DNA of 60,704 bases from Parvibaculum sp049651025 (GCF_049651025.1 NZ_JBASBH010000028.1:1-60704), one strand, 5' to 3'. Positions 8,644-18,402 are shown, counted from the first letter of the stretch. Program-made: numbers and translations. Notes: a model not told the origin generated them from the letters alone.

Positions 8644-9930
8644 TCACTTCGATCGCATTTTTTCCAGCAACGAGGAGGTGGGATAGCCGTCCGGCGGCAG
8701 GCCGACCGACGCCTGATAGGAGCGGATCGCCTTGCGGGTATTGAACCCGATAATGCCATCCGCCTTTCCGTGGTCATAGCCCTTGGCCGTGAGCAGCGCC
8801 TGCAATTCCTCGCGTTCGGTACGGGTCAGCGGTCGCTCGTCGAGCGGCCATTGTCCCCTGATCTCGCCCGCACCACGGAAACGGTCGGCAAGCAGGCTGA
8901 CAGCCAGCGCATATGACGTCGAATTATTATAGACGAGGATCGTCTTGAAATTCTTCAGCACAAGGAAGGCGGGTCCCTTATGCCCGGCGGGCAGGAATAG
9001 CGACGCGCCGGACTGCGTGTCGGTCGCAGCAAAGGCCCGCCCGTCGGCACGCTTTAGCCCGAGCTTGCTCCATTCGCCGACCGACTTCGTCACCGACATA
9101 TCGGACAGCGCATAATCGAAGCCGGAAGGCATCGTCACTTCATAGCCCCAGTTGCCACCGGCCTCCCAGCCCGAGACGGAAAGATATTGCGCGGTCGAGC
9201 CGAGCGTATCCGCCGTCGAATGCCAGATGTCTCGACGTCCATCGCCATCGAAATCGACGGCATGCGCGAGATAGGTCGTCGGGATGAACTGCGTCTGCCC
9301 CATCGCACCGGCCCATGAGCCGAGCATTTCTTCAGGCTGCACGTCACCGGCTTCGATGATCTTCAGCGCCGCGATAAGCTGCGTCCGCCCGTAAGTCGGG
9401 CGGCGGCCCTCAAAGCCCAGCGTCGCCAGCGAACGCACGACACTCTGCGTTCCCATAAAATCGCCGAAATTCGATTCCAGCCCCCAGATGGACACGATCA
9501 CATGCCGATCGACGCCATAGGCCTTTTCCAGCCGGTCGAGCAGATACTTGTTCTCGGCAAGCAGCGCGCGGCCGCGCTCCACGCGCTTTTCTGACAGTGC
9601 GCCCTTGAGATATTCCCATACGGGCTTCACGAATTCCGGCTGGTTCTGATCCGCCGCCACGACACTGTCGTCCGGCGCCACACCTGCCAGGGCGCGGTTG
9701 AACGTCTGCGGCTTGATCCCCTCCTTCATCGCCTCGATCCGAAACTCCGTCAGCCAATCGGCAAAACGCTGATTGTCGGCATTGACCGGCGGCGCCATGG
9801 GCTTGCGCGTTTCAGGCACGCGCACATGCGTGCCCGCATCGGCGCAACCCGAAAGCAAAAGACCAAACAGCGTCACGGTTGCGCCGGCGGCAAGTTGAAC
9901 GAAGCGGCGGCGGGGATAGGCGATCGTCAT
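8644..9930 (-). CDS. Lytic murein transglycosylase, MltB family, with C-terminal peptidoglycan-binding domain
   Basis: A 428-residue lipoprotein. The start at 9930 (MTIAYPRRRF) is chosen because a GGAG lies 10 bases upstream and because it gives a clean signal peptide with a lipobox LSGC. The twin arginines before the hydrophobic stretch could indicate Tat export. The catalytic SLT_2-type domain is evident: ADWLTEFRIEAMKEGI, VDRHVIVSIWGLESNFGDFMG (catalytic glutamate in GLESNFG), EEMLGSWAGAMGQTQFIP and DFDGDGRRDIW. A PG_binding_1 domain occupies the last 65 residues (LQALLTAKGYDHGKADGIIGFNTRKAIRSYQ). MltB-type enzymes cleave glycan strands to 1,6-anhydromuropeptides. Confidence 0.92.
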   Translation of the reverse strand: MTIAYPRRRFVQLAAGATVTLFGLLLSGCADAGTHVRVPETRKPMAPPVNADNQRFADWLTEFRIEAMKEGIKPQTFNRALAGVAPDDSVVAADQNQPEFVKPVWEYLKGALSEKRVERGRALLAENKYLLDRLEKAYGVDRHVIVSIWGLESNFGDFMGTQSVVRSLATLGFEGRRPTYGRTQLIAALKIIEAGDVQPEEMLGSWAGAMGQTQFIPTTYLAHAVDFDGDGRRDIWHSTADTLGSTAQYLSVSGWEAGGNWGYEVTMPSGFDYALSDMSVTKSVGEWSKLGLKRADGRAFAATDTQSGASLFLPAGHKGPAFLVLKNFKTILVYNNSTSYALAVSLLADRFRGAGEIRGQWPLDERPLTRTEREELQALLTAKGYDHGKADGIIGFNTRKAIRSYQASVGLPPDGYPTSSLLEKMRSK

Positions 9931-10010
9931 AAGGGCAAAGCTCCAACGCAAACAGTTACCCAAGCTAACATGCCGGGCCAAAAAGTCGCGAGGCGAGCTT
10001 GCATCTCTGG

Positions 10011-11969
10011 TTAATGCCGCCCACGCGCCACCGCGACGCCGCCGACATCGAGAAGACGCTCGCCAAGCACAAGCTCACCACCCAGAAGTGCCGTCGCATC
10101 GACAGGCTCTGGACCATAGTTGAAGACGAAGCGGTAATCCCCCCTAACCCTCGTCCGCAACCCCGTCGGTAATGCCTCGACGCTCAATCCGGCTTCACGG
10201 GCCAGACGCACAATCAGCTGTTCAAGAAACACCGCATCCGGCGACCCTGCGAGATAATAGGCGCGGTCTTTCCGCGTCAGCGCCGGATGCCCGTCGCCCG
10301 TCCGCGCCACGACCTCTGCCTCGCCGGTCACAAATTCACGCCAGCGGTCGAACTTGTGCGGCTCGTTGTCATAGAGAACGGGCACGGCTGCATAGCTGCG
10401 GAAACTCTCGGCGCGCGTGACCTTTATCCCCAGCAACCCAGCAAGCGGGCCGGGCGCAAGGTTCTCGGGAATATGATGCGAGCGCGTGCGGCTCCCCGTG
10501 CGTGGCATGACAAGAAGAGTGCCTTGAAAGGCACTGAGCGACGCCGCGAGTTTTTCGGGCACATAGGGCATCGACGGGACTATGGCGAAGGCATAAGCGG
10601 ACAAATCCGCATCCGGCCCGACAATGTCGATGTCGAGCCCCAGCCCGCGCAAGCTCCGATAAATCGTGAAGACCTGCTCGATATAGGAAAAATTCTGTCC
10701 CTGCGGCTGGACGCGCAACAGCCACTGCGCCTCATAGGAATAGACAATCGCGACCCGCGCCTGTGCCGGTTTGCCGAGCGCGCCGAGATGCGCCAATTCG
10801 CGGGAAAGCTGCTGCACTTCGAAATAGGCGCGGTCGGGTTCGTTGTTCGGCAGGTTGAGCCCGGCGTGAAACTGCTCCTGCGCGAAGGGTGCCTGACGCC
10901 AGCGGAAATAGGCGACCATCTCCGCCCCATGCGCGAAGCCTTCCATGCCCCAGAGCCGCACGAGGCCCGGCAGCGCATCGGTATTATAGGCCGCCCAGTT
11001 CACCGGCCCCGGCTGCTGCTCCATGATGCCGAAACGTCCCCGCCCTGTGCCGCGATAAAGATCGTGGTGAAAGGCCTGCATGTCGGGATCGCCCGTCCGC
11101 GCGTAAGCCGCCTTGTGCTTCGGGTCGGCAGGAAAGACATCCAGACTGCCGAGCGGGTAGGAATCCCATGTCGCGATGTCCATGTCCTTCATCACCTCGT
11201 AGTGATCGAAATCAACATGGAAGGTCATGAAGTTGTGGAGAATGTCGCGCCCCGGCGACAAGACGCGGATCACCTCCGTCTGCACTTGATTGAAGGCGCG
11301 CACCTGATCGGACGAATAGCGCTCGAAGTCGGCGCGATGCGACGGGTTCGTTTCGGTGACAGCGCCCGTCGGAAGATCGATCTCGGAGAAATCCCGATAC
11401 TCCATGCTCCAGAACACATTGCCCCAGGCCTCGTTCAGCGCCGCGACTGTGCCGTAACGCTCTTTCAGCCAATGACGAAAGCCGAGCGCGGCGCTGCTGG
11501 AATAAGATCGCACCGTGTTGTGGCATCCATATTCATTGTCGGTCTGCCAGGCGACGACGGCCGGATGTTGTCCGAACTGCTCGGCAAGCGCGCCGACGAT
11601 CCGCGCGCATTCCCGCCGATAACCGATATGAGAAAAACAATAATGCCGCCGCGAGCCGAAACCGCGAACGCGGTCATGATGATCGACGGCAAGCATGTCC
11701 GGCATGGAATCGACGAGCCATTTGGGCGGCGTCGCCGTCGGCGTACCCAGAATGACGCCGAGCCCCGCCTCATGCAGCGTGTCGATCGCGCGCGCGAGCC
11801 AGTCGAACTCATAGCGGCCCGGATCGGGCTCAAGCCGCGACCAGGCGAACTCGCCGATGCGAACCCGCGAAATCCCCGCCTCGCGCATGCGCCGCGCATC
11901 GTCCGCCCACATCGCCTCCGGCCAATGCTCCGGGTAATAGCAAACCCCGATTGCGACATCGCTCGCCAT
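10011..11969 (-). CDS. Beta-galactosidase, glycoside hydrolase family 42
   Basis: A 652-residue cytosolic enzyme. The ATG at 11969 (MASDVAIGVCYYPEHW) is preferred to an upstream ATG because GGGGGAG precedes it at good spacing and the family fold starts there. GH42 landmarks are YYPEHWPEAMWADDARRM, SRVRIGEFAWSRLEP, the acid/base glutamate in WQTDNEYGCH and the presumed nucleophile glutamate in GIMEQQPGPVNWA. A trimerisation domain and a small C-terminal beta domain follow. GH42 enzymes hydrolyse beta-galactosides, often plant or oligosaccharide derived. It is divergent from the GH4 gene, and no sugar transporter is nearby. Confidence 0.9.
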   Translation of the reverse strand: MASDVAIGVCYYPEHWPEAMWADDARRMREAGISRVRIGEFAWSRLEPDPGRYEFDWLARAIDTLHEAGLGVILGTPTATPPKWLVDSMPDMLAVDHHDRVRGFGSRRHYCFSHIGYRRECARIVGALAEQFGQHPAVVAWQTDNEYGCHNTVRSYSSSAALGFRHWLKERYGTVAALNEAWGNVFWSMEYRDFSEIDLPTGAVTETNPSHRADFERYSSDQVRAFNQVQTEVIRVLSPGRDILHNFMTFHVDFDHYEVMKDMDIATWDSYPLGSLDVFPADPKHKAAYARTGDPDMQAFHHDLYRGTGRGRFGIMEQQPGPVNWAAYNTDALPGLVRLWGMEGFAHGAEMVAYFRWRQAPFAQEQFHAGLNLPNNEPDRAYFEVQQLSRELAHLGALGKPAQARVAIVYSYEAQWLLRVQPQGQNFSYIEQVFTIYRSLRGLGLDIDIVGPDADLSAYAFAIVPSMPYVPEKLAASLSAFQGTLLVMPRTGSRTRSHHIPENLAPGPLAGLLGIKVTRAESFRSYAAVPVLYDNEPHKFDRWREFVTGEAEVVARTGDGHPALTRKDRAYYLAGSPDAVFLEQLIVRLAREAGLSVEALPTGLRTRVRGDYRFVFNYGPEPVDATALLGGELVLGERLLDVGGVAVARGRH

Positions 11970-12066
11970 GTTTTCTCCCCCTGAATGACGCCTCCAAAGT
12001 TGGCCGTAATTGACGAGCCGCGCAAGCTGGCCGATGCTCATGCCCTTGTTGTCTGGGGGAAAACGC
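11970..12066. promoter_or_regulatory. Divergent promoter region between the two galactosidase genes
   Basis: The 97 bases separate the ATG of the GH42 gene and the GTG of the GH4 gene. Each start has its own purine-rich ribosome binding site at the ends of this spacer. A divergent arrangement in so short a spacer suggests shared control by one regulator. No regulator gene adjoins it and I see no convincing operator. Confidence 0.45.
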
Positions 12067-13380
12067 GTGACCAAAGTCTGCCTGATCGGTGCCGGTAGCA
12101 CGGTGTTCATGAAGAACCTCGTCGGCGATATTCTGTTGAACGACATATTCGCCGATTGCGAGATCGCTCTTCACGACATAGACGAGGCGCGCCTGAAGAC
12201 CTCGCGCATCGTCGCGGACAAGATTGCTTCTGCCCTCGACGTCACGCCGAAAATCACCGCGACCACGAACCGCCGCGACGCGCTGAAAGGTTCGGACTTC
12301 GTCATCGTGATGATCCAGGTTGCGGGCTTCAAGCCCGGCACCGTCATCGACTTCGAAATTCCGAAGAAATACGGCCTCCGTCAGACCATCGCCGACACGC
12401 TGGGCATCGGCGGCATCATGCGTGGCCTTCGCACTGTCCCCGTGCTGCTCGATATTGCAAACGACATGCGCGAGCTCTGTCCCAAGGCGCTGATGCTGCA
12501 ATATGTGAACCCCATGGCGATCAATTGCTGGGCACTGTCGAAGCTCGCGCCCGACATTGCCCATGTCGGCCTCTGCCATTCGGTGCAGGGCACGGCTTAC
12601 GAACTCGCGCAGGATCTTGGCGTGAACTACAAGGACATTCGCTATCAATGCGCGGGCATAAATCACATGTCCTTCTATACGCGCTTTGAGAAATTGAATG
12701 CCGACGGGACGCGCGAAGACCTTTATCCCCGTCTGAAGCAGATCGCAGCGGAGGGCCGCGAACCCGCCGCGAACAAAGTGCGCTACGAAGTGCTGCGCCG
12801 CACCGGCTATTTCGTCACGGAATCAAGCGAGCATTTCGCGGAGTATGTGCCCTGGTTCATCAAGCGCGACCGGCCCGACCTGATCGAGAAGTTCAACATT
12901 CCGCTTGATGAATATATCCGCCGCTGCGAAGAGCAGATCGCGGCATGGGAAGCGCAGGAGCGTGACTTCATCGGCGCGAACAAGATCGACGTGCGTTTCT
13001 CCGGCGAATATGGCGCGCGGATCATGCGCGCAGTCGTCACCGGCAAGCCGACAACGATCAATGGCAATGTCGCGAACCGCGGCCTGATCGACAACCTGCC
13101 CGACGGCGCCTGCGTGGAAGTGCCCTGCCTCGTTGACAGCAACGGCATCACGCCGACACGGGCGGGCGCTATCCCGCCGCATCTCGCGGCACTCATGCAG
13201 ACGAACATCAATGTGCAGGCGCTGACCGTCGAGGCGCTGGCGACCGGCAAACGCGAGCATATCTATCATGCCGCCATGCTCGACCCGCACGTCGCGGCAG
13301 AGCTATCGCTCGATCAGATATGGCACATGGTCGACGATCTGATCGAAGCGCATGGCGACTGGCTGCCGAAATTCCACTAG
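12067..13380 (+). CDS. melA: Alpha-galactosidase, glycoside hydrolase family 4 (NAD+/metal dependent)
   Basis: A 437-residue protein. The GTG at 12067 is chosen because GGGGGA lies about 7 bases upstream and the Rossmann motif KVCLIGAGSTVF follows directly; an ATG 19 codons earlier gives an unrelated leader. GH4 landmarks are NAD binding at the N terminus, FVIVMIQVAGF, LMLQYVNPMAINCWA, the metal-binding GLCHSVQGT and the following CAGINHMSFYTRF. The C-H-S motif is typical of the MelA subgroup acting on alpha-galactosides such as melibiose. GH4 enzymes use an NAD-dependent oxidation-elimination mechanism with Mn2+. The gene converges on galK, 13 bases away. Confidence 0.92.
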   Translation: MTKVCLIGAGSTVFMKNLVGDILLNDIFADCEIALHDIDEARLKTSRIVADKIASALDVTPKITATTNRRDALKGSDFVIVMIQVAGFKPGTVIDFEIPKKYGLRQTIADTLGIGGIMRGLRTVPVLLDIANDMRELCPKALMLQYVNPMAINCWALSKLAPDIAHVGLCHSVQGTAYELAQDLGVNYKDIRYQCAGINHMSFYTRFEKLNADGTREDLYPRLKQIAAEGREPAANKVRYEVLRRTGYFVTESSEHFAEYVPWFIKRDRPDLIEKFNIPLDEYIRRCEEQIAAWEAQERDFIGANKIDVRFSGEYGARIMRAVVTGKPTTINGNVANRGLIDNLPDGACVEVPCLVDSNGITPTRAGAIPPHLAALMQTNINVQALTVEALATGKREHIYHAAMLDPHVAAELSLDQIWHMVDDLIEAHGDWLPKFH

Positions 13381-13393
13381 GCCACCCGCCGCA

Positions 13394-14446
13394 TTAAAGC
13401 TGAACGGCCCAGGCTTTCGGGTTTTCCGCCTGCACGCGCGCCCACCAGCGCTCGGCCTCGCCCGGCGCAATGAGTGCAACGATGCAGCCGCCGAAACCCG
13501 CCCCGGTCAGCCGCGCGCCGAAAGCGCCCGCCGCGATGGCAGTCTCGACCAAACGGTCGAGCGCCGATGTGGATACTTCATAGTCTCTGGCAAGCGAGAG
13601 ATGGCTCTCCACCATAAGATCGCCGAACTGAAGCGCATCCGCCGAGCGGAGCGCCTCGACGGCTGCCAGCACTCGCGCATTTTCACTCACCACATGACGC
13701 GCGCGACTGGCGATCTCCGCATCGTCAATCCCTGCCACGGCCTCCACCGTCGCATCCCGCAGAGACACCAGACCGAGTAACCGCGCCGCAGCCTCAACGG
13801 ACGCCCGACGTGCATTGTAGGCACCATCGACAAGCCGTCGCTCCTGCCCACAATGGATCACGGCAAAGCGGAATGACGGCGGCACGGCGACGAGCCGCCC
13901 TTCATTCACGCGGCAATCGAGAAGCAGCGCCTCGCCGGGACGGCCAACCGCGCATGCCATCTGATCGAGTATGCCGCATTGAACGCCGCAATAGATGTTC
14001 TCCGCCGCCTGCGCTGCCCGAGCGATGTCGGCATCGCTCATCTCCGCACCGAGCAATGACAATGCGGCGCGTATGACAGCTACCTCCAACGCCGCTGAAG
14101 ATGAAACACCCGCGCCCTGCGGCACATCCGAGCGAACCAGAACCTCGACAGGCGGCAACACAAACCCGCGCTTTGCCAGTTCCGCAATCGGCCCAGCGAC
14201 ATAATCCGTCCAGTCGCCGCGCGGCGGGCCCGCCGGATCGAACTCTTTCGTTTCTCCATTGGTGAGACTCGCCGCGCGGAAACGCGATGCCCGCGCCATC
14301 GCCACCCGCGTCTCATGCGCAAGCGGCATCGGCAAGCAGAAGCCTTCCGCATAATCGGTATGATCGCCAATGAGATTGACCCGGCCGGGCGCCGCGCCTT
14401 CGGCCTCCGGCTCTCTGCCAAAGAGGCGTTGAAAATCGTCCCTCAT
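13394..14446 (-). CDS. galK: Galactokinase
   Basis: A 350-residue GHMP kinase. It shows the galactokinase signature APGRVNLIGDHTDYAEGF near residue 20 and the phosphate-binding loop PQGAGVSSSAALEVAV near residue 110. The C-terminal GHMP motif is GARLTGAGFGGCIVALI. It phosphorylates galactose with ATP in the cytosol, feeding galactose released by the two galactosidases into the Leloir pathway. Its ATG overlaps the galT stop by four bases, so the two are translationally coupled. It is the last gene of the manC-hldE-galT-galK operon. Confidence 0.95.
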   Translation of the reverse strand: MRDDFQRLFGREPEAEGAAPGRVNLIGDHTDYAEGFCLPMPLAHETRVAMARASRFRAASLTNGETKEFDPAGPPRGDWTDYVAGPIAELAKRGFVLPPVEVLVRSDVPQGAGVSSSAALEVAVIRAALSLLGAEMSDADIARAAQAAENIYCGVQCGILDQMACAVGRPGEALLLDCRVNEGRLVAVPPSFRFAVIHCGQERRLVDGAYNARRASVEAAARLLGLVSLRDATVEAVAGIDDAEIASRARHVVSENARVLAAVEALRSADALQFGDLMVESHLSLARDYEVSTSALDRLVETAIAAGAFGARLTGAGFGGCIVALIAPGEAERWWARVQAENPKAWAVQL

Positions 14447-15486
14447 GCGCTCGCCGCCCGAAGCCTGCGCGCCGCTTCCTCCGGCAGCACATCGACAAGA
14501 AATACGCCCGCGCCCTGCTCCACACCTGCGAGATATTTGAGCTTGTTCGTGTCGCGCCGAAAGGGATGAATTTCAATCGTCATGTGAAACGTATCCTCAA
14601 ATCCTTGAGGCGCTGTCTGCACAGTGAGGATATAGGGCATGGGCGCATCGAAAAGCGCATCGAGCCTGCGCATGGCGTCGCCAAGCGCTTGAGCCAGATC
14701 GCTGCGCTCCGTATCCGTCAACTCGTCAGGCGACGCAACCCGGCGGCGTGGTGCCAGCCAGACTTCATAAGGATACATGGCGAAGGGCGGCACGAAGGAA
14801 AGCGCCGCCTGCCCCGCTCGCAATATCAGCGCCGGATCGAGTGTCTCGATCAGTTGCGCGATCAGCGGCGCTTCGGCCTGCGCCTTCGCCGCTCGGGCAA
14901 GCTGCGCCGGAAGAAAGGAGAAAGCATAAATCTGGCCATGCGGATGATGCAGCGTGACGCCGATTTCCTCGCCCCGGTTTTCAAACGGCAGCACGGCCAC
15001 AAAACCCATATCCCGCAGCACCTTGACGCGCGCGCCCCAGACTTCAATCAGCAGCTCCAGCCGCTCGTCGGAAAGCCCCGCAAGGCTCGACCGATGATCC
15101 GGGGAATAGACAATGACTTCGCATCGTCCGCCCGCCTGCGCGAGCGTCAGTCCGCGAATGGCATCAGGCATTTCCGCATCGGCACTAAACGCCGGAAAAC
15201 GATTTTCAAAAACTGCGATCTCGAAATCGGAAAAGGGGATTTCTCCTATGCGCCCCGCCTGAGAGACGCAAAGCGGACACTCCGCCGCTTGCGGAAGAAA
15301 CGTCCGCGCCTGCCTTGCCCCTGCATAGGCGACCCATTCCTGCCTGAGTGGATGCCATCGCAAATGCGAACGGCCGGCCGGTGCCGCTTCAAGTTCAGGC
15401 CCGGCAATGCCTTGATGCGGTGCGCGCCCGTAAAGCAGAAGCTCTCGTCCGTCCGCCTTTTCATGCCGATGAACGAAAAGCGACAT
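14443..15486 (-). CDS. galT: Galactose-1-phosphate uridylyltransferase
   Basis: A 347-residue GalT of the histidine-triad superfamily. Landmarks are HPLRQEWVAYAGAR near the start, a zinc-type CPLC, VFENRFPAF, and the active-site HPHGQIYAF with the nucleophilic histidine. A C-terminal DTFHMTIEIHPFRR segment also matches. It converts galactose-1-phosphate and UDP-glucose into UDP-galactose and glucose-1-phosphate, so its product is directly usable for polysaccharide synthesis. It starts 6 bases after hldE and overlaps galK. No galE is in the window. Confidence 0.95.
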   Translation of the reverse strand: MSLFVHRHEKADGRELLLYGRAPHQGIAGPELEAAPAGRSHLRWHPLRQEWVAYAGARQARTFLPQAAECPLCVSQAGRIGEIPFSDFEIAVFENRFPAFSADAEMPDAIRGLTLAQAGGRCEVIVYSPDHRSSLAGLSDERLELLIEVWGARVKVLRDMGFVAVLPFENRGEEIGVTLHHPHGQIYAFSFLPAQLARAAKAQAEAPLIAQLIETLDPALILRAGQAALSFVPPFAMYPYEVWLAPRRRVASPDELTDTERSDLAQALGDAMRRLDALFDAPMPYILTVQTAPQGFEDTFHMTIEIHPFRRDTNKLKYLAGVEQGAGVFLVDVLPEEAARRLRAASA

Positions 15487-15492
15487 GACTGT

Positions 15493-16956
15493 CTAACTGT
15501 TCATTTTTTCGACGGTCTTCGTCGTGCTGAAGCCCGGAACGAGATCGATGATTTCAACGCGGCCACCATAGGACTGCACGAAATCCGCGCCGACAATCGT
15601 CTCGACGGTGTAATCCCCGCCCTTGATGAGAACATCGGGACGCAGCATCTCGATCAACTCGCGCGGCGTGTCTTCCTCAAACAGCACCACGAGATCGACA
15701 TTGGACATCGAGCCAAGCACCGTCGCGCGCGCCACATCGGGTTGAATGGGCCGTGTCGGTCCCTTGAGCCGCGTCACCGAGGCATCGCTATTGAGCCCGA
15801 CGACAAGCCGGTCGCAAAGGCTGCGCGCCTGAGCGAGCAGCGCGACATGGCCCGGATGCAGAAGATCGAAACAACCATTGGTGAAGCCCACACGCAAACC
15901 GCGCCTGCGCCATGCGGCTGTAATATCCTGCGCGCCGTGCTGCGTCGCCACTTTCTGGTCGATGGAGGTGAACTTGCGTTCACGCAGCTTCGCAGCCAGC
16001 TCGTCGCGATAGACAACCGCCGTACCCACCTTGCCGACGACAAGCCCGGCCGCGGCATTGGCAAGACCCGCTGCGTCGACAAGAGGCAGGCCCGCAGCGA
16101 GAGCAGCGGCAAGCGTCGAGACAACCGTGTCGCCAGCGCCCGATACGTCGAAAACTTCGCGCGCCTCGGCGGGCAGATGCGTCACCGTGCCGTCATCGAC
16201 GATCACGCTCATGCCTTCCTGGCTGCGCGTCACGAGCACAGACGAGATGCCACATTGTTCGGTGAGTTCACGCGCCGCCGCAACGATGGAGCCTTCATCG
16301 GCGAGAATATGACCCGTCGCCTCCGCCAGCTCGCGGCGGTTCGGCGTGATGACGCTGGCGCCTCGATAACGCGCATAATTGCGCCCCTTGGGGTCGACAA
16401 CGACAGGAATGCCGAGATCACGCGCCTCTTCGATGGCCGCACGACAAACCGCAGCCGTCAGCACGCCCTTGCCGTAGTCAGACAAAACGAGCACCTGCGA
16501 GGCAGGCAACAGAGCCCTGATATGACCGAGCAATTCTTCCTGCCGCGCGAGGCTTAAAGGCGCCACCGTCTCGTGATCGGCGCGCAGCATCTGCTGGTTC
16601 ATCGCGACGTAGCGCGTCTTGACGGTCGAGCGCCTCGTCGCTTCCGTCACGAGGCGAGCCTGAGTTTGCGGAAGCGCATTGAGCATATCCGCGATTTCCG
16701 CACCCGCTTCATCGGGGCCGACAACGCTGATGAATGAGACACGGGCGCCGAGAGCCGCAAGATTGCGCACGACATTGCCCGCGCCGCCAAGCATGGCGCG
16801 CTCTTCATTGACCTTCAAAACAGGGATCGGCGCTTCCGGCGACACACGCTCAACATCGCCATAGACGTAGCGGTCGAGCATGACGTCGCCAACGCAGAGA
16901 ATGCGCGTATCGCGAAGACGCTCAGCCTCACCGGCAAGGCGTTGCTTGTAACTCAT
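15493..16956 (-). CDS. hldE: Bifunctional heptose 7-phosphate kinase / heptose 1-phosphate adenylyltransferase
   Basis: A 487-residue two-domain protein. The N-terminal ribokinase/PfkB domain has LGGAGNVVRNLAALGARVSF and the catalytic DVSGAGDTVVSTL near residue 265. The C-terminal cytidylyltransferase-like domain has GFTNGCFDLLHPGHVALL, with the H-x-G-H nucleotide site, and TRPIQPDVARA. Together these make the ADP-heptose precursor of the lipopolysaccharide inner core. It lies 12 bases after manC in a nucleotide-sugar operon. The downstream phosphatase and epimerase of the pathway (gmhB, hldD) are not in the window. Confidence 0.95.
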   Translation of the reverse strand: MSYKQRLAGEAERLRDTRILCVGDVMLDRYVYGDVERVSPEAPIPVLKVNEERAMLGGAGNVVRNLAALGARVSFISVVGPDEAGAEIADMLNALPQTQARLVTEATRRSTVKTRYVAMNQQMLRADHETVAPLSLARQEELLGHIRALLPASQVLVLSDYGKGVLTAAVCRAAIEEARDLGIPVVVDPKGRNYARYRGASVITPNRRELAEATGHILADEGSIVAAARELTEQCGISSVLVTRSQEGMSVIVDDGTVTHLPAEAREVFDVSGAGDTVVSTLAAALAAGLPLVDAAGLANAAAGLVVGKVGTAVVYRDELAAKLRERKFTSIDQKVATQHGAQDITAAWRRRGLRVGFTNGCFDLLHPGHVALLAQARSLCDRLVVGLNSDASVTRLKGPTRPIQPDVARATVLGSMSNVDLVVLFEEDTPRELIEMLRPDVLIKGGDYTVETIVGADFVQSYGGRVEIIDLVPGFSTTKTVEKMNS

Positions 16957-16968
16957 GCGTTAAACCCG

Positions 16969-18402
16969 CTATTCCGCAGCCGAGGCATCGGATTTCCGGC
17001 CATAGACATCGTCAAAGCGCACAATGTCGTCTTCACCCAGATAGCTGCCCGATTGCACCTCGATGATGCTCAAGGGCTCCGTCCCCGGATTTTCCAGCCG
17101 GTGTCTGGTGCCAACGGGGATATAGGTCGACTCGTTTTCCTGCAGAAGCTTGACCTCGTCGCCGACCGTCACCTGCGCCACACCCTTCACGACGACCCAA
17201 TGTTCCGCGCGCTTGTGGTGCATCTGCAGAGAGAGCGATGCGCCGGGGCGCACCATCAGATGTTTGACCTGATGACGCGGGCCCGCATCGAGGCCTTCAT
17301 AGAAGCCCCAGGGGCGATGCACACGATTGTGAATCTGGTGCTCGGTTCGTCCATCGGCGGCGATGCGCTCGACGATCTTCTTCACGTCCTGCACACGGTT
17401 ACGGTCGGCGACAAGCAACACGTCGCCCGTCTCGACGATGATGAGATCGCGAACGCCGAGCGTCGCGACAAGCCCAGTCTCAGCGCGGATATAACAATCA
17501 TTCGTATCAATGGAGATCACGTCGCCGGAAACGACATTGCCCATCTCGTCCTGCGCGCCCGTTTCCCACAGCGCCGACCAGCTTCCGATGTCGCTCCAGC
17601 CCATTTCGACGGGGACAACGGCGGCATGTGTCGTCCGCTCCATCACGGCATAGTCGATCGAATCCGAGGGGCAGGCGTCAAAGGCTTCCGGCTGCAGGCG
17701 CAGGAAATCGAGATCGCGTGCGCCTTTCAATACGGCCTCGGCGGCCCGCGCCGCAATCTCGGGGCAATGCTTGTGCATCTCGTCGAGAATGACATCGGCG
17801 CGGAACATGAAGATGCCCGCGTTCCAATCGTAGCCACCTCGAGCGAGATAGGTTTCCGCCGTCTCGCGGTTCGGCTTCTCGACGAAACGCTCAACCGCGA
17901 AAGCGCCATGCCCGAGCGACGCTCCACGCTTGATATAGCCATAGCCCGTTTCGGGCGCGGAGGGCACGATGCCGAATGTAACGAGCTTGCCCTCACCCGC
18001 AAGCTTTGCGCCTTGCGCAACGGCGGCGCGGAAAGCATCGACATCGCGAATGTGATGATCCGCAGGCAAGATCAGTACAATGCCCTTTGGCTCATGCGTC
18101 TGCACAAAGGCAGCGGCTGCGGCAGCGGCAGGCGCAGTGTTGCGCCCCACAGGCTCCAGAAGATGAGCAAGCGGCGTGAGTCCCGCTTCACGCATCTGCT
18201 GCGCAATGATGAAACGATGTTCGTCGTTCGAGACAATGATGGGTGCGGCGAAAAGCGCAGGATCGGTCACGCGTCGCGCCGTCTCCTGCAACATCGTCTG
18301 CTCAGAGACGAGCGGCAGCAATTGCTTGGGATAGAGAGCACGCGACGTCGGCCACAACCGGGAGCCAACCCCGCCAGACAAGATCACCGGATAAATGCTC
18401 AC
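16969..18402 (-). CDS. manC: Mannose-1-phosphate guanylyltransferase / mannose-6-phosphate isomerase
   Basis: A 477-residue type II fusion of the CpsB/AlgA kind. It starts at GTG with GAGAGGA eight bases upstream. The N-terminal nucleotidyltransferase carries PVILSGGVGSRLWPTSR and FVEKPNRETA, with RTTHAAVVPVEMGWSDIGSW later. The C-terminal cupin isomerase domain has RPWGFYEGL, RPGASLSLQMHHKRAEHWVVVKG and an IIEVQSGSYLGEDDIVRFDD tail. It makes GDP-mannose, the donor that feeds the Gmd and Fcl enzymes encoded at 21.5-24.7 kb. It is first in the manC-hldE-galT-galK operon. No phosphomannomutase gene is seen here. Confidence 0.95.
   Translation of the reverse strand: MSIYPVILSGGVGSRLWPTSRALYPKQLLPLVSEQTMLQETARRVTDPALFAAPIIVSNDEHRFIIAQQMREAGLTPLAHLLEPVGRNTAPAAAAAAAFVQTHEPKGIVLILPADHHIRDVDAFRAAVAQGAKLAGEGKLVTFGIVPSAPETGYGYIKRGASLGHGAFAVERFVEKPNRETAETYLARGGYDWNAGIFMFRADVILDEMHKHCPEIAARAAEAVLKGARDLDFLRLQPEAFDACPSDSIDYAVMERTTHAAVVPVEMGWSDIGSWSALWETGAQDEMGNVVSGDVISIDTNDCYIRAETGLVATLGVRDLIIVETGDVLLVADRNRVQDVKKIVERIAADGRTEHQIHNRVHRPWGFYEGLDAGPRHQVKHLMVRPGASLSLQMHHKRAEHWVVVKGVAQVTVGDEVKLLQENESTYIPVGTRHRLENPGTEPLSIIEVQSGSYLGEDDIVRFDDVYGRKSDASAAE

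Noticed and set aside
14566..16557. Long plus-strand open frame of 663 codons
   Set aside because: It is antisense to galT and hldE, which carry full catalytic motifs, and its translation has no recognisable domain.
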